This document shows positions 31,330-42,121 of a stretch of 64,000 nt of DNA, in pieces (positions within the stretch are counted from its first letter, which is position 1; each line of letters starts with the position of its first letter). Below the pieces are notes generated by a model that was not told the DNA's origin, made no database searches, and worked only from the letters and a program-made list of their open reading frames with translations. The position numbers and the translations under genes are program-made. Source of the stretch: Corynebacterium breve. GTDB lineage: Bacteria > Actinomycetota > Actinomycetes > Mycobacteriales > Mycobacteriaceae. The stretch lies in NCBI RefSeq assembly GCF_030252165.1, contig NZ_CP126969.1, forward strand, positions 1,178,001-1,242,000. The letters are read 5' to 3'.

Positions 31330-34300
31330 CGCAAACCGCCCTCCGCAGTGTGATCAAGCTCTTGCAACGACTGGACGGTGATCTCGTTGGCCTTGATCGC
31401 CTCAATGCCTTGAACTGCGGCGGTAACACCTTGGACGGTGGTCATGAGTGGCACGTTGGACGAGACTGCTGCCGCACGGATTTCGTAGCCATCGTTACGG
31501 GCACCCGAGGATCCTGCAGGAGTGTTGAGGATCATGTCGATCTCACCGTTCTTGATGCGATCGATGATCGAGGTACCTTCAGCACCTTCGCGTGCCTCAG
31601 AAGCCTTCAGGACGACTTCGCAGTCGATGCCGTTACGACGAAGCATCTGTGCGGTACCCGACGTTGACAAAATCTTGAATCCCATCGTCGCAAGACGCTG
31701 GATTGGGAAGATCAGGGTGCGCTTGTCGCGGTTGGCCACAGAGACGAACACAGTGCCTTCAGTAGGTAGTTCACCGAATGCGGCTGCCTCGGACTTTGCG
31801 TAAGCCTCGCCAAAGCTTGGTGCCAAGCCCATGACCTCACCGGTGGATTTCATCTCGGGCCCCAGGATGGTATCTAGCAAGGTGCCATCGGTTCGCAGGA
31901 ATCGAGTGAATGGAAGGACGGCCTCCTTCACGGCAATCGGGTGGTCCAACGGCAGGGTGCCGCCGTCATAGTTGGAAGGTAGGAGGCCTTCGTCGACAAG
32001 CTCTGGAATTGTTGCACCAAGCATGATCCGTGCGGCTGCCTTTGCTAAGTGGACGCCGGTTGCTTTGGAGACAAATGGTACGGTGCGGGACGCGCGAGGG
32101 TTGGCCTCGATGACGTACAAGATGTCGTCTTTCAGAGCGAACTGAATGTTCATCAGGCCCTTGACACCAATTCCATGAGCAAGGGCTTCGGTGGATCGGC
32201 GCACCTGCTCGATGGTCTCGGGGCCAAGCGTCATCGGTGGCAATGCACAAGCGGAGTCACCAGAGTGCACACCAGCCTCTTCGATGTGTTCCATAACTCC
32301 GCCTAGGTAGACATTCTCCCCGTCGCAGAGTGCGTCAACATCGATTTCGATCGCAGAGTCCAAGAACCTATCGACGAGTACTGGGTGGTCTGGCGAGAGC
32401 TCGGTGGCTCGGTCGATGTAATCCTCCAGCGAAGCTTCGTCGTAGACGATTTCCATGCCGCGACCGCCAAGAACGTACGACGGGCGAACTAATACTGGAT
32501 AGCCGATGCTGTTGGCAACCTGCTTCGCCTCTTCGAAGCTAGTTGCGGTGCCAAACGCCGGAGCCGGAAGCTGTGCCTTTGCAAGCACCTCACCAAACTC
32601 TCCACGGTCTTCTGCAAGATCAATCGCCTCAGGGGTGGTGCCTACGACCGGAACGCCGGCATCGGCCAATCGCTGTGCGAGACCTAGCGGAGTCTGCCCA
32701 CCCAGCTGGACGATGACGCCAGCGACGGTGCCTGACTGGGTCTCGGCGTGGTAGACCTCCATCACGTCTTCAAAGGTCAGTGGCTCAAAGTAGAGACGGT
32801 CTGCCGTGTCGTAGTCGGTTGAGACTGTTTCTGGGTTGCAGTTAACCATCACAGTTTCGTACCCAATACGGGACAGTTCCAGCGCAGCGTGGACACACGA
32901 GTAGTCGAACTCGATGCCCTGGCCAATGCGGTTCGGGCCGGAGCCCAAGATGATGACCTTTTCCTTTTCGGTCTGAGGCGCAATCTCGGATTCAGCGTTC
33001 GGATCGTATTCGTATGCCGAGTAGTGGTACGGAGTCTGTGCCTCAAACTCACCAGCACAGGTATCGACGGTCTTGTACACAGGGCGAATTCCCAAAGACC
33101 AACGCAGGGAGCGGACCCCGTCTTCGCCAGCCAACTCAGGGCGAAGTGCAGCGATTTGGGCATCGGACAGGCCAAAGACCTTTGCTTCGCGCAGCAGATC
33201 AGCGTCGAGGACTGGAGCGTTTTCCAACACAGTGCGGAATTCAACAAGGGCGCGCAGCTCGGCCAAGAACCAAGGATCGATACCGGAAACCTCGTAGATC
33301 TCGTCATCAGTGGCGCCGAGGCGCATTGCCAACTCCACGTCGTAGAGACGGCCATCGGTTGGGCGGCGCAGGTCTTCAAGTACTGCGTGGACATCGTTGG
33401 CACGCTCGCCCGCGAAGTACTCATCAGGCTTGGTCCAGAATCCCGCGGGTTTGGTCTCCATCGAGCGCAGGACCTTGTTCAAGCCCTGAATGTAGTTGCG
33501 GCCGATACCCATCGCTTCACCGACGGCCTTCATCGAGGTACCCAGGGTGTCGTCGGAACCAACGAATTTCTCAAACGCAAAGCGTGGCGCCTTGACGATC
33601 ACGTAGTCCAAGGTCGGTTCGAACGCCGCTGGTGTAACACCGGTGATGTCGTTGGTGATCTCGTCCAGTGTGTAGCCAATCGCTAGCTTTGACGCAATCT
33701 TTGCGATTGGGAAGCCCGTTGCCTTCGATGCGAGTGCCGAGGAGCGGGACACGCGAGGGTTCATCTCAATGGTGATGATGCGGCCGTCTTTCGGGTTGAT
33801 GGCAAACTGGATGTTACAGCCACCGGTATCCACACCGACTTCGCGAATAATAGCGATGCCTTGGTCACGCATCTTCTGGAATTCGCGGTCGGTCAGCGTC
33901 AAAGCAGGTGCCACGGTGACAGAATCACCCGTGTGAACACCAAGCGCATCAACGTTTTCGATAGAGGCGATCACTACGACGTTGTCATCGCCATCGCGCA
34001 TCAGCTCGAGCTCGAGTTCCTTCCAACCTAGGATGGACTCTTCAATTAGGACGTTTGCTTCAGGGGAAGCTTCCAAGCCACCACCGGCGATCCGCTCTAG
34101 ATCTTCCATCGTGAAGGCAAGCCCAGAGCCTAGACCGCCCATGGTAAACGAAGGGCGAACGACAACCGGCAAGCCGAGTTCCTCGACAGTCTCGTGGACC
34201 TCGTCCATCGTGTAGCACACGCGGGAGCGAGCAGACTCGCCACCGATCTTCTCAACGATGTCCTTGAACTTCTGACGGTCTTCGCCTCGCTCAATAGCGT

Positions 34301-34673
34301 CGATGTCTGCGCCGATGAGCTCAACGCCGTGCTTTTCCAAAAGGCCCATGCGGTCCAGCTGTATCGCTGCGTTCAGGGCTGTCTGCCCACCAAGCGTAGC
34401 CAAGATAGCGTCAACCTTGTGACCTTCAGCTGCTTCCTTGGCCAGAATCTTGTCGATGTACTCAGGCTCGATCGGCTCAACGTAGGTATGGTCGGCGAAC
34501 TCTGGATCCGTCATGATCGTTGCCGGATTGGAGTTAATCAGAGTGACGCGCAGTCCCTCTTCTTTCAGTACGCGGCACGCTTGGGTGCCGGAATAATCGA
34601 ATTCGCATGCCTGGCCGATAACGATAGGGCCGGAGCCGATCACCAGGACGTGGTTAATATCTTCGCGTTTCAT
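31326..34673 (-). CDS. carB: Carbamoyl-phosphate synthase large subunit
   Basis: CarB makes carbamoyl phosphate from bicarbonate, ATP and ammonia channelled from CarA. The 1115-residue protein has the expected duplicated ATP-grasp layout. The first half includes [27 protein letters not shown] and [18 protein letters not shown]. The second includes [31 protein letters not shown] and [20 protein letters not shown]-terminal allosteric domain follows. It is intact, starts at ATG 34673 and lies 16 bases after carA. Confidence 0.97.
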   Translation of the reverse strand: MKREDINHVLVIGSGPIVIGQACEFDYSGTQACRVLKEEGLRVTLINSNPATIMTDPEFADHTYVEPIEPEYIDKILAKEAAEGHKVDAILATLGGQTALNAAIQLDRMGLLEKHGVELIGADIDAIERGEDRQKFKDIVEKIGGESARSRVCYTMDEVHETVEELGLPVVVRPSFTMGGLGSGLAFTMEDLERIAGGGLEASPEANVLIEESILGWKELELELMRDGDDNVVVIASIENVDALGVHTGDSVTVAPALTLTDREFQKMRDQGIAIIREVGVDTGGCNIQFAINPKDGRIITIEMNPRVSRSSALASKATGFPIAKIASKLAIGYTLDEITNDITGVTPAAFEPTLDYVIVKAPRFAFEKFVGSDDTLGTSMKAVGEAMGIGRNYIQGLNKVLRSMETKPAGFWTKPDEYFAGERANDVHAVLEDLRRPTDGRLYDVELAMRLGATDDEIYEVSGIDPWFLAELRALVEFRTVLENAPVLDADLLREAKVFGLSDAQIAALRPELAGEDGVRSLRWSLGIRPVYKTVDTCAGEFEAQTPYHYSAYEYDPNAESEIAPQTEKEKVIILGSGPNRIGQGIEFDYSCVHAALELSRIGYETVMVNCNPETVSTDYDTADRLYFEPLTFEDVMEVYHAETQSGTVAGVIVQLGGQTPLGLAQRLADAGVPVVGTTPEAIDLAEDRGEFGEVLAKAQLPAPAFGTATSFEEAKQVANSIGYPVLVRPSYVLGGRGMEIVYDEASLEDYIDRATELSPDHPVLVDRFLDSAIEIDVDALCDGENVYLGGVMEHIEEAGVHSGDSACALPPMTLGPETIEQVRRSTEALAHGIGVKGLMNIQFALKDDILYVIEANPRASRTVPFVSKATGVHLAKAAARIMLGATIPELVDEGLLPSNYDGGTLPLDHPIAVKEAVLPFTRFLRTDGTLLDTILGPEMKSTGEVMGLAPSFGEAYAKSEAAAFGELPTEGTVFVSVANRDKRTLIFPIQRLATMGFKILSTSGTAQMLRRNGIDCEVVLKASEAREGAEGTSIIDRIKNGEIDMILNTPAGSSGARNDGYEIRAAAVSSNVPLMTTVQGVTAAVQGIEAIKANEITVQSLQELDHTAEGGLR

Positions 34674-34689
34674 GATTTTACCTTCCTGG

Positions 34690-35835
34690 TTACTTCTTGT
34701 TTGGCGAGTACTGGTCCATCAACGCGATGAACTGGTCAAATAGTGGGTTCGCATCGTGAGGGCCAGCGGCAGACTCGGGGTGGTACTGCACGGAGTATGC
34801 GCGACCGCTTTCTAGAGCCACGCCTTCCACTACGTCGTCGTTAAGGCAGGTGTGGGTAACCACTGCTGGTCCAAACTCGGTATCGAAGGTCTCCCCTGGT
34901 TTGCCTTCGAGCGCGAAGCCGTGGTTCTGGGAGGTGATGTCAATCTTGCCCGTGAGGTGGTTCTTTACCGGTACGTTGATGCCACGGTGACCGAACTTGA
35001 GCTTGTACGTATTCATGCCGAGCGCACGTCCGAGAATCTGGTTGCCAAAGCAGATTCCGAATAGTGGCACTCCAACGCGGATGATCTGCTTGGTGATCTC
35101 GACCATCGCATCCGCGGTCGCTGGATCACCCGGACCGTTGGAGATCAACACGCCATCTGGGCTGTACTGCTTGATCTCTTCTACTGGGGTGTTCGCTGGC
35201 ACGACGATAGTTTCGATGCCGCGCGCCGAGAACTGCTTCGGGGTTGCAGTTTTGATTCCCATGTCATAGGCGACGACGGTGTAGAGCTTCTCCCCCTCGG
35301 CTTCGAAGGTGTACGGAGCATCGGTAGACACCTCGGCGGAAAGATCTGCGCCTGCCATCGACGGCTGCGCATTGACCTTATCGACGAGCTCTTGAGCGTC
35401 GAGAAGTGCGGCGTCACCTGAGAAGATGCCTGCGGGAATAGAGCCGAAGTCGCGGATCCGACGAACGACAGTTCGGGTATCGATACCAGAGATCCCGATG
35501 ATGCCTTGCGCGGTCAATTCATCTTCGAGCGAACGGTCCGCTCGCCAGTTGGAGACCCCCTTGGACAAGTCTCGGATAACAAGGCCGGCGACCCAGATTT
35601 TGCCATCGCGGGACTCATTATCTTCATCATTCCAACCAGTATTGCCAATCTGTGGTGCCGTAGTAACGACGATCTGGCGGTGGTAGGAAGGATCGGTCAT
35701 GGTCTCTTGGTAGCCGGTCATTGCGGTTGTAAAGACGGCCTCGCCAAAAGTTTCGCCTTGTGCGCCGAACGCGAATCCTGGGTACGTTGTTCCATCGCCT
35801 AACACCAAGATGGCGGGAGTGCGAGATTCAGTCAC
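34690..35835 (-). CDS. carA: Carbamoyl-phosphate synthase small subunit
   Basis: CarA is the glutaminase subunit feeding ammonia to CarB. From the GTG at 35835 it is 381 residues. The class I amidotransferase triad is visible: the nucleophilic Cys in [13 protein letters not shown] and the His-Glu pair in [11 protein letters not shown]. The N-terminal domain starts [15 protein letters not shown]. The GTG is favoured by GAAAGG 6 bases upstream. The in-frame ATG at 35865 lacks a ribosome-binding site and would add 10 unusual residues. The arginine/pyrimidine-type family length is normal. Confidence 0.95.
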   Translation of the reverse strand: MTESRTPAILVLGDGTTYPGFAFGAQGETFGEAVFTTAMTGYQETMTDPSYHRQIVVTTAPQIGNTGWNDEDNESRDGKIWVAGLVIRDLSKGVSNWRADRSLEDELTAQGIIGISGIDTRTVVRRIRDFGSIPAGIFSGDAALLDAQELVDKVNAQPSMAGADLSAEVSTDAPYTFEAEGEKLYTVVAYDMGIKTATPKQFSARGIETIVVPANTPVEEIKQYSPDGVLISNGPGDPATADAMVEITKQIIRVGVPLFGICFGNQILGRALGMNTYKLKFGHRGINVPVKNHLTGKIDITSQNHGFALEGKPGETFDTEFGPAVVTHTCLNDDVVEGVALESGRAYSVQYHPESAAGPHDANPLFDQFIALMDQYSPNKK

Positions 35836-35891
35836 AGTATGCCTTTCAGACTGTAAATTATTCATTGCTTTGTATTGTATGCGATCAGGGG

Positions 35892-37244
35892 CTACTGGTG
35901 GGTCTCGGGCACGCAGGCCTCGCCGTCAGCACAAGTCACACGACCACGCAAAATGGTGTGGGTGACTTTCGCCTTGTATTCAATGCCCTCATAAGGGGTG
36001 TTTTCCGCTTTGGATGCCATGTCTTCGCCTCGGACAGTCCACGGCGAGTCAGGATCCACGATAGTGAGGTTCGCAGGTTCCCCGACCTCAATTGGGCGAC
36101 CATGGCCTGGAAGGCGGACGATCTCCGCAGGCTTTTCGCTCATCACCTTGGCGACGAAACGCCAGTCTGCCAAGCCGGACTCCACAAAGATTTTCGCAAT
36201 CACAGACAGTGAGGTTTCCAGTCCCAGCATCCCCGGTTTTGCATGGTCGAACTCAACGCACTTTTCTTCCGAGCCATGTGGCGCGTGATCGGTCGCGACA
36301 CAGTCAATAACACCATCGAGCAAGGCCTGCTTCAGGGCATCAGCGTCACGCTTCTCACGCAACGGAGGGTTGACACGGTACCGACCGTCGTAGGATTCGA
36401 GCATTTCGTCGGTAAGCGCGAGGTGGTGCGGAGTGACCTCAGCGGTGACCTGCGCCCCTCGCTCTTTTGCCAAACGGATCAGATCGATCGACCCCTCAGT
36501 AGAGGCGTGACACAAATGGATACGTCCGCCGTAGTCGCGTGACATGATCGCATCGCGAGCAACGATTGATTCCTCGGCAACGCGAGGCCAACCGCGCAGG
36601 CCCAACCGGGATGCGGTTGGTCCCTCGTGGGCTACGGCCCCTTCGGTCATACGCATGTCTTCGGAGTGCTGCGCGAGCAAAACGTCGAATCCCTTGGCGT
36701 ATTCAACGGCGCGTCGCATGATCTGCGGGTCGTTGACGCACTTGCCATCGTCGGAGAACATGCGGACCTTCGCCTCGGAGCGCGCCATCATCCCGAATTC
36801 AGTGAGTTGCTTCCCCTCAAGCCCCAGGGTAATTGAGCCAATCGGATGCACATCGCACAGTCCGTACGCCTGTCCTTTCATCCACACGGATTCTGCAATC
36901 ACTGGTTGGTCCATGACCGGAAGCGTGTTTGCCATCGTGAATACCGCGGTAAACCCGCCCTTCGCCGCAGCTTGCGAACCAGTAGCAATGGTTTCGGTAT
37001 CTTCACGGCCTGGCTCACGCAGGTGGACGTGAATGTCGACGAGACCGGGCAACAACACATTGCCCTGGGCATCGATCACGTGTGCCCCAGAGGTGTCAAC
37101 TGATCCGATCTCGGCAATGACTCCATCGCGAATCAGGATATCCACCGGATCGCCTTCGCCATATGGCCGAACGTTTACTATCACAACGTCCTGCGCAGCT
37201 GGTGGAGCCAGAGTGCCGGTTGCTGGGTAGTTCTTGTCTGTCAT
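35892..37244 (-). CDS. pyrC: Dihydroorotase
   Basis: PyrC cyclises carbamoyl-aspartate to dihydroorotate. The 450-residue protein is a class I dihydroorotase. It has the metal-binding [12 protein letters not shown] (about 69-80), further ligand histidines in AQHSEDM and LCHASTEG, and [10 protein letters not shown] with the catalytic Asp. It starts at ATG 37244, 21 bases after pyrB, and precedes carA in the operon. Confidence 0.96.
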   Translation of the reverse strand: MTDKNYPATGTLAPPAAQDVVIVNVRPYGEGDPVDILIRDGVIAEIGSVDTSGAHVIDAQGNVLLPGLVDIHVHLREPGREDTETIATGSQAAAKGGFTAVFTMANTLPVMDQPVIAESVWMKGQAYGLCDVHPIGSITLGLEGKQLTEFGMMARSEAKVRMFSDDGKCVNDPQIMRRAVEYAKGFDVLLAQHSEDMRMTEGAVAHEGPTASRLGLRGWPRVAEESIVARDAIMSRDYGGRIHLCHASTEGSIDLIRLAKERGAQVTAEVTPHHLALTDEMLESYDGRYRVNPPLREKRDADALKQALLDGVIDCVATDHAPHGSEEKCVEFDHAKPGMLGLETSLSVIAKIFVESGLADWRFVAKVMSEKPAEIVRLPGHGRPIEVGEPANLTIVDPDSPWTVRGEDMASKAENTPYEGIEYKAKVTHTILRGRVTCADGEACVPETHQ

Positions 37245-37265
37245 GACTAATTCCTCGCTTCCCTG

Positions 37266-38195
37266 TTAGTTTCCGGCCGCCAGTAGGGTAAACAACACAG
37301 CCATGCGGACATGGACACCATTGCTTACCTGCTGCAGGACTGCGGTTTCGTCGTAATCCGCAACCGCGTGGTTAATTTCCATGCCGCGGAGCATCGGACC
37401 TGGATGCATGATGATCGCATCGTCTTTCATCATCGCTGCGCGGGCCTTTGACAGACCAAACAAGGTGGCGTATTCGCGATGCGATGGGAAGAAACCGCCA
37501 TTCATGCGCTCTTGCTGTACTCGCAGCATCATGATGACATCGGCATCAGCGATTTCCGCGTCGAAATCGACGGAAGTACGCACTGGCCATGTATCCACTC
37601 CCCAAGGCAGCAGCGTCGGCGGCGCGACAAGCACGATCTCGGCACCAAGCTTCGACAGCAGGTCAACGTTTGAGCGCACCACGCGGGAATGCAGGCAGTC
37701 ACCCACGATGAGGACCTTGCGGCCTTCGATATTGCCCAGTCGCTGGCGCATCGTCACCGCGTCCAGGAGCGCTTGAGTTGGGTGCTGGTGTGACCCATCT
37801 CCCGCGTTGATTACCGAAGGGCCGTTACCACCCGGTGCCACCCAATCCGCAATCAACTGGGTTGCGCCCGACGAAGGGTGTCGCATGACGATCGCGTCAG
37901 CGCCGATCGAGCTCAGAGTCAGCGCAGTGTCTTTGAGGGACTCGCCTTTCTTTACCGATGACGATGAAGCCGAGATATTGATGACATCAGCGCTCATCCA
38001 CTTACCCGCTGTCTCAAAAGACGCGCGAGTACGGGTGGAGTTTTCATAAAATAGGGTGAAAATGGTCCTGCCCCGCAGAGTCGGGAGCTTTTTCACTTCA
38101 CGGCCTTCGAGCGCCTCGCGAAAGCGATCGGCCTCATCCATTAGTCCAACGATTTCGTCACGTGTTAGATCGCCGATATTAAGCAGGTGCTTCAT
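37266..38195 (-). CDS. pyrB: Aspartate carbamoyltransferase catalytic subunit
   Basis: PyrB joins carbamoyl phosphate and aspartate, the committed pyrimidine step. The 309-residue protein has the carbamoyl-phosphate site [11 protein letters not shown] (about 51-61), [25 protein letters not shown] and [10 protein letters not shown]. Its ATG shares one base with the pyrR stop (TAATG), so pyrR and pyrB are translationally coupled. No separate regulatory subunit (PyrI) gene is present, as usual for this group. Confidence 0.96.
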   Translation of the reverse strand: MKHLLNIGDLTRDEIVGLMDEADRFREALEGREVKKLPTLRGRTIFTLFYENSTRTRASFETAGKWMSADVINISASSSSVKKGESLKDTALTLSSIGADAIVMRHPSSGATQLIADWVAPGGNGPSVINAGDGSHQHPTQALLDAVTMRQRLGNIEGRKVLIVGDCLHSRVVRSNVDLLSKLGAEIVLVAPPTLLPWGVDTWPVRTSVDFDAEIADADVIMMLRVQQERMNGGFFPSHREYATLFGLSKARAAMMKDDAIIMHPGPMLRGMEINHAVADYDETAVLQQVSNGVHVRMAVLFTLLAAGN

Positions 38196-38758
38196 TAGTT
38201 CTCCTGTTCGCGGGTCAGCAAGACTGCATCCGCCTCGTCAAGAGGCTGCAAGGTCACAGAGACATCTTCGTTGCGGGCAGTGGGGATGTTCTTTCCCACA
38301 TAATCCGCGCGAATCGGGAGTTCGCGGTGTCCGCGATCCACCAGCACTGCTAACTGGATCGCGCGCGGTCTTCCGAGGTCACGTAACGCATCCAGGGCTG
38401 CGCGGATGGTTCGACCCGAGAACAAGACGTCGTCGACAAGCACGACTGTAGCCCCGTCGATCGGCGCCGGAATCCTAGTCGGTTGAAGAGCTCGGTGTGG
38501 CTTATCGCGAAGGTCATCGCGGTAAAGGGTTATGTCCAAACTTCCCACGGGCACTTCGACACCGGAGAAATCTCGGATGGATGCGGCGAGTTTCTCAGCC
38601 AGCGGTACTCCACCCGAGGGAATGCCAAGCAGGATGACGTCGGATTCGTCGTCAAGCGCTGTTCTTTCGATCACTTGGTGCGCGATGCGTGCAACAGTGC
38701 GCGCGACCTCATCGGCTGTTAAAAGCTCGACGGTCACGCGGTTGTCGTTATCACTCAT
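38195..38758 (-). CDS. pyrR: Pyrimidine operon regulator PyrR
   Basis: PyrR has a phosphoribosyltransferase fold. In Bacillus it is an RNA-binding attenuator of the pyr operon with uracil phosphoribosyltransferase activity; in mycobacteria it is reported to act on translation. The 187-residue protein has the PRPP-binding [21 protein letters not shown] and [16 protein letters not shown]. It starts at ATG 38758 with a GGAGG ribosome-binding site 4 bases away. It heads the whole pyr operon. Any PyrR target in the leader (38759-38850) could not be identified by eye. Confidence 0.95.
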   Translation of the reverse strand: MSDNDNRVTVELLTADEVARTVARIAHQVIERTALDDESDVILLGIPSGGVPLAEKLAASIRDFSGVEVPVGSLDITLYRDDLRDKPHRALQPTRIPAPIDGATVVLVDDVLFSGRTIRAALDALRDLGRPRAIQLAVLVDRGHRELPIRADYVGKNIPTARNEDVSVTLQPLDEADAVLLTREQEN

Positions 38759-38834
38759 CGAACCTCCTTCCCCGCCTCACTGTGCGGTCATTAAAGGATG
38801 TCAATGTTGAATTAGATTGTCTATGCTTGAATGC

Positions 38835-38863
38835 TTAGAACGGTTGTTACTTTAGCATATAAC
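38835..38863 (+). promoter_or_regulatory. Candidate promoter of the epimerase gene
   Basis: TTAGAA (38835-38840) and TATAAC (38858-38863) are spaced by 17 bases and lie about 25 bases before the ATG at 38888. The -10 is good, the -35 weak. The region is shared with the divergent pyrR, whose minus-strand promoter must overlap it; a TCTAAT -10 candidate for pyrR lies near 38807-38812. Confidence 0.4.
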
Positions 38864-38887
38864 CGCACTCGGACGGAGGAATCACTC

Positions 38888-40222
38888 ATGGGCATTACTG
38901 CTGATCATCTCGTCCCATTCGAGCGCTCAACGGTGTGGGATTGGCATACCCGCCCTGGAGCCGTCGCACGCCTCACTCCGAACTTCCTCCCATTGAAACC
39001 AGTAAAGCAAGCCGAGCGCCTCTCCAACGGCACAACGATTTTCTCGCTTCCAGCTGGTTTGAAGTGGGTCGCCCGCCACGATTTGTCTGGGTATCAAGCG
39101 GGCCACGTATTTACGGATGTCTGCATCAATGCCCCCATTCGAGCAGTAGCCAACTGGAAGCATGTCCACCGCTTTTCCGACGACGATGAAGGCACACGCA
39201 TTACCGACGAAATCTCCAGTCGCCTTCCCGCTCGCACGCTCGAGCCCGTCATCGCATACAGGCAACAGCAGCTGCTCAAGGATTTGGATTTTCTTCACCG
39301 AAGTGGTGAGCACGAGCCATTGACCATCGCGATGACCGGCTCGCGCGGACATGTCGGTCGTGCCCTGACCGCTCAGCTGACCACGGCCGGACACACGGTG
39401 ATTCAGCTGGTACGCAATGAGCCCAAGTCTGGCCAACGCCACTGGCATCCGACGCACCCCGCATCCGACCTACTAGAAGGAGTCGATGCAGTGGTGCACC
39501 TTGCCGGAGAGCCACTCTTCGGCCGCTTCAACGAGTCTCACAAAGAGGCGATCTACTCGTCTAGGGTGAAACCGACGCACATGCTTTCCAAGCTTGCAGC
39601 CAAGTCGGACGTGAAAGTGTTCGTCTCGGCTTCTGCCATTGGATACTACGGCCCAGGCGGTAGCGAATCCCCCATTGACGAAACAACCGAACGCGGCGAT
39701 GGCTTCCTCGCCGACACCGTCGCAGATTGGGAGAATGCAACCCAACCAGCACGCGATGCCGGGATCCGCGTGGTGAACATTCGCTCCGGCATTGCGTTGG
39801 CCAGCAACGGTGGTGTTCTGCCGATTTTCCGCGCCGTTTCCGCAACGGGCCTGTCAAGTCGATTCGGGGATGGAGAATTCTGGATGTCGTGGATCGCCCT
39901 CGATGACCTCACCGACATTTACTTCACAGCGCTTATCGACGACCGTCTCGCCGGCCCCGTCAATGCAACCGCGCCGTTTCCTGTGATGAACAGCGAGCTT
40001 TCTCGAGAAATTTCTTCCGCGTTGAAAACTCCGACCCTGATCCCCGTTCCCACCTTTGGACCGCGCATCCTCCTAGGTAAGGAAGGCGCTGAGGAACTCG
40101 TCCTCGCAGACCAGAACGTTACCCCCAGCGTGCTGCAAACCCTTGGACATACGTTTAGATACCCACATTTGACCGAAGCTTTGGCACACGAACTGGGAAC
40201 CGAGAAGCTTTTCGGCGCGTAG
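38888..40222 (+). CDS. SRPBCC-like domain fused to a TIGR01777-type epimerase
   Basis: This 444-residue protein has two parts. Residues 1 to about 140 resemble the SRPBCC/START-like ligand-binding fold (DHLVPFERSTVWDWHTRPGA). From about 145 there is an NAD(P)-binding short-chain epimerase with GSRGHVG at 151-157, then GVDAVVHLAGEPLFGRF and the YYG motif. It ends with the DUF1731-type segment (KEGAEELVLADQNVTPSVL). The family is conserved but its reaction is unknown. The ATG at 38888 is chosen for its CGGAGGAAT ribosome-binding site; an upstream in-frame ATG lies inside the putative promoter. It diverges from pyrR. Confidence 0.85.
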   Translation: MGITADHLVPFERSTVWDWHTRPGAVARLTPNFLPLKPVKQAERLSNGTTIFSLPAGLKWVARHDLSGYQAGHVFTDVCINAPIRAVANWKHVHRFSDDDEGTRITDEISSRLPARTLEPVIAYRQQQLLKDLDFLHRSGEHEPLTIAMTGSRGHVGRALTAQLTTAGHTVIQLVRNEPKSGQRHWHPTHPASDLLEGVDAVVHLAGEPLFGRFNESHKEAIYSSRVKPTHMLSKLAAKSDVKVFVSASAIGYYGPGGSESPIDETTERGDGFLADTVADWENATQPARDAGIRVVNIRSGIALASNGGVLPIFRAVSATGLSSRFGDGEFWMSWIALDDLTDIYFTALIDDRLAGPVNATAPFPVMNSELSREISSALKTPTLIPVPTFGPRILLGKEGAEELVLADQNVTPSVLQTLGHTFRYPHLTEALAHELGTEKLFGA

Positions 40223-40262
40223 CATCCAACCGGCCGGTCGCGCTCGTTGCTACCCTTGTGGA

Positions 40263-40733
40263 ATGGACGAGAACAATATTCCCGAGGCGTTCAATATCGA
40301 ACGCGTGGGAGACATCCTCGCAGAGGAGAATCTGCAGTACAGGCTCGAAGAAGTTCCGACCCCCGATGGGACTACGCAAGTCATTCGCACAGGATTCGCA
40401 GACTCCGCGATCGCATTCGTGCATGAGGGAAACAATCTCGTGTGTGAGGCGCTGTGGCGCGGTGAGTTCCCCAAGGCACTCGCGACAAATCTTCTGTTTG
40501 CCTGCAACGAGTACAACCAACAACAGTTCGCACCGACCCTCCGCTTCTACGAAAGTGGCGAGCACCACGTGGCCGCTAATGCTTTCCGGGTCCTAGACGT
40601 TTCACAGGGCGCATCCTTGAACCAGGTGGGAGCCTTTGTGTTGTCCACTTTGGACGCCACTGTCGGGGCCTTCGATTTCCTCTCCGAACAGTTCCCTGAC
40701 CTAGTTACCTGGGAGGAAAACCATGACCACTAG
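40263..40733 (+). CDS. YbjN-domain protein, first of a tandem pair
   Basis: This 156-residue acidic soluble protein resembles the YbjN family, which in E. coli is linked to stress and sensory regulation; no biochemical activity is established. It contains FACNEYNQQQFAPTLRFYE (about 80-98), typical of the domain. No ribosome-binding site precedes the ATG. TGC-TACCCT, an extended -10 promoter element, ends 6 bases before it, so the mRNA may be leaderless. Its end overlaps the next gene by 11 bases, and both encode the same fold, suggesting ancient duplication. Confidence 0.75.
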   Translation: MDENNIPEAFNIERVGDILAEENLQYRLEEVPTPDGTTQVIRTGFADSAIAFVHEGNNLVCEALWRGEFPKALATNLLFACNEYNQQQFAPTLRFYESGEHHVAANAFRVLDVSQGASLNQVGAFVLSTLDATVGAFDFLSEQFPDLVTWEENHDH

Positions 40734-41175
40734 TTCACCTGTCGCGCCAGTCACACTAGATCGCATCGAAGCAGCGATGAAAGAACACGGCGTAGAACTT
40801 GCCCGCGATGATAGCCGCGACATGGCAACAGCCAACCTCAACGGTTTCCTGGTCGGTTTTGCTTTACTGTCCTCCGTGCTAATCGTCCGCGCCGATGCAA
40901 TGACCGACATTCCGAACGATGATCCCAATGCGACTCTTTACCTCGCCGCTAATCAGGTCAACTCCACAGCGTTCGGCGCGCGCGCAGTCGTCGTCAACCG
41001 CACAGAGAAACTCGTCGTACGCACAGAGCGTGAACTTCCGATCGCAGCGGGGCTTAACGACGAGCAGCTGTCCACCACCCTCAAGTCCGCCGTAGACGCA
41101 GTGCTGGCGTCTCAAGACGCCATGGTGACGGTTATCGAGCACTTCGAAGAGATCATGAAGGACATCAACTCTTAG
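40723..41175 (+). CDS. YbjN-domain protein, second of a tandem pair
   Basis: This 150-residue protein shares the overall YbjN-like layout with its neighbour: an N-terminal helix DRIEAAMKEHG, strands around NLNGFLVGFALLSSVLIVRADA, then LYLAANQVNSTAFGARAVVV. The two are clearly divergent in sequence. It starts at ATG 40723 inside the end of the first gene (GGGAGGAAAACC ribosome-binding site), so translation is probably coupled and the products may work as a heteromeric pair. A strong terminator follows. Confidence 0.75.
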   Translation: MTTSSPVAPVTLDRIEAAMKEHGVELARDDSRDMATANLNGFLVGFALLSSVLIVRADAMTDIPNDDPNATLYLAANQVNSTAFGARAVVVNRTEKLVVRTERELPIAAGLNDEQLSTTLKSAVDAVLASQDAMVTVIEHFEEIMKDINS

Positions 41176-41200
41176 TCCTTTTTCCCCTTCGGACAATACG

Positions 41201-41238
41201 AGCCCGCTACTAGCCGTGATCGGCGTAGCGGGCTTTTT
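41201..41238 (+). terminator. Terminator after the YbjN pair
   Basis: AGCCCGCTA (41201-41209) pairs with TAGCGGGCT (41226-41234), with an inner GCCG/CGGC (41213-41216 with 41221-41224). A run of five T follows from 41234. It faces plus-strand transcripts but, being between convergent genes, may also serve the minus-strand PPK2 gene. Confidence 0.92.
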
Positions 41239-41258
41239 CGCAAACAGGGCTGAAACAG

Positions 41259-42110
41259 TTAGGACTTTTTGAGTCGCTTCTTCTCTTCCTCTGGATCGAA
41301 ATCGGCCTCAGGCCATTCCAACTCCATGGACTTGAGCGCGTCGGCGATGAGTGCCTTGACCACCATGCGCGCGTACTTTTTGTTGTCCCCGGGAACGCAG
41401 TACCAGGGTGCATCGTCGGTCGAGGTCCGTTCCAAAGCGATCTGGTATGCGGCTTGGTAGCGCTCCCATTTCGCACGATCCTCCAGGTCGCCCGGATCAT
41501 ACTTCCAGTGCTTGTCTGGTCGCTCCAGCCGCTCCATCAGGTTCTTCTTTTGAAAGGCCCGGGAGATGTGAAGCATCACCTTGATGATTGTGATGCCATT
41601 CGCTGCTGCTCGAGACTCAAAGTCAACGATCGCGCCATAGCGACGCTCGATTTCCTCGGGAGGGGCCAGAGCGTTTACGCGTTGAACAAGTACGTCTTCG
41701 TAATGCGAACGGTCAAAAACCGAAATCAAGCCGGGGCCGGGAAGGTGCTTTTCAACGCGCCACAAGAAGTCATGTGCTGCTTCTTCCTCGGTCGGTCGGC
41801 CAAAGCCCACCGTGTGTACGCCTTGTGGATCTAGTTGGCGCACGACGTGGCGAATGACACCGCCTTTTCCGGACGTGTCCATTCCCTGCAATACCAACAG
41901 GATGCCACCTGTTGTTTCGGGGTGTTTACGCCCATTGGCGAAAAGCTTTTCCTGCTCCTCATCGAGAAGATCGTTAAAGGAGTGGAAAGCCTCGTCGAGT
42001 TCGTCGGAATCACCCTCAAAACCAGGAGTTTCCGACGGGTCGACGTCGGAGAGGTGAAAACCCTCTTCGACGCGAAGGGCTAGGGCATCGTCAATCGTAA
42101 AATCGGACAT
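41259..42110 (-). CDS. PPK2-family polyphosphate kinase
   Basis: PPK2 enzymes transfer phosphate between polyphosphate and nucleotides. The 283-residue protein has Walker A GMDTSGKGG (76-84), Walker B with VFDRSHYEDVLVQR (Asp133) and the lid-like NLMERLERPDKHWKYDPGDLEDR. It resembles the PPK2-related polyphosphate:nucleotide phosphotransferase group rather than the two class I enzymes known from C. glutamicum, but AMP versus ADP preference cannot be read from sequence. It starts at ATG 42110, 11 bases after nusB. TAAAAT eight bases before the ATG overlaps the nusB stop and might be a promoter. Confidence 0.88.
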   Translation of the reverse strand: MSDFTIDDALALRVEEGFHLSDVDPSETPGFEGDSDELDEAFHSFNDLLDEEQEKLFANGRKHPETTGGILLVLQGMDTSGKGGVIRHVVRQLDPQGVHTVGFGRPTEEEAAHDFLWRVEKHLPGPGLISVFDRSHYEDVLVQRVNALAPPEEIERRYGAIVDFESRAAANGITIIKVMLHISRAFQKKNLMERLERPDKHWKYDPGDLEDRAKWERYQAAYQIALERTSTDDAPWYCVPGDNKKYARMVVKALIADALKSMELEWPEADFDPEEEKKRLKKS

Positions 42111-42121
42111 GCCCGCCTATT

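Noticed and set aside
32889-33686. 265-codon plus-strand open frame
   Set aside because: Antisense to carB; carB is intact and well conserved.
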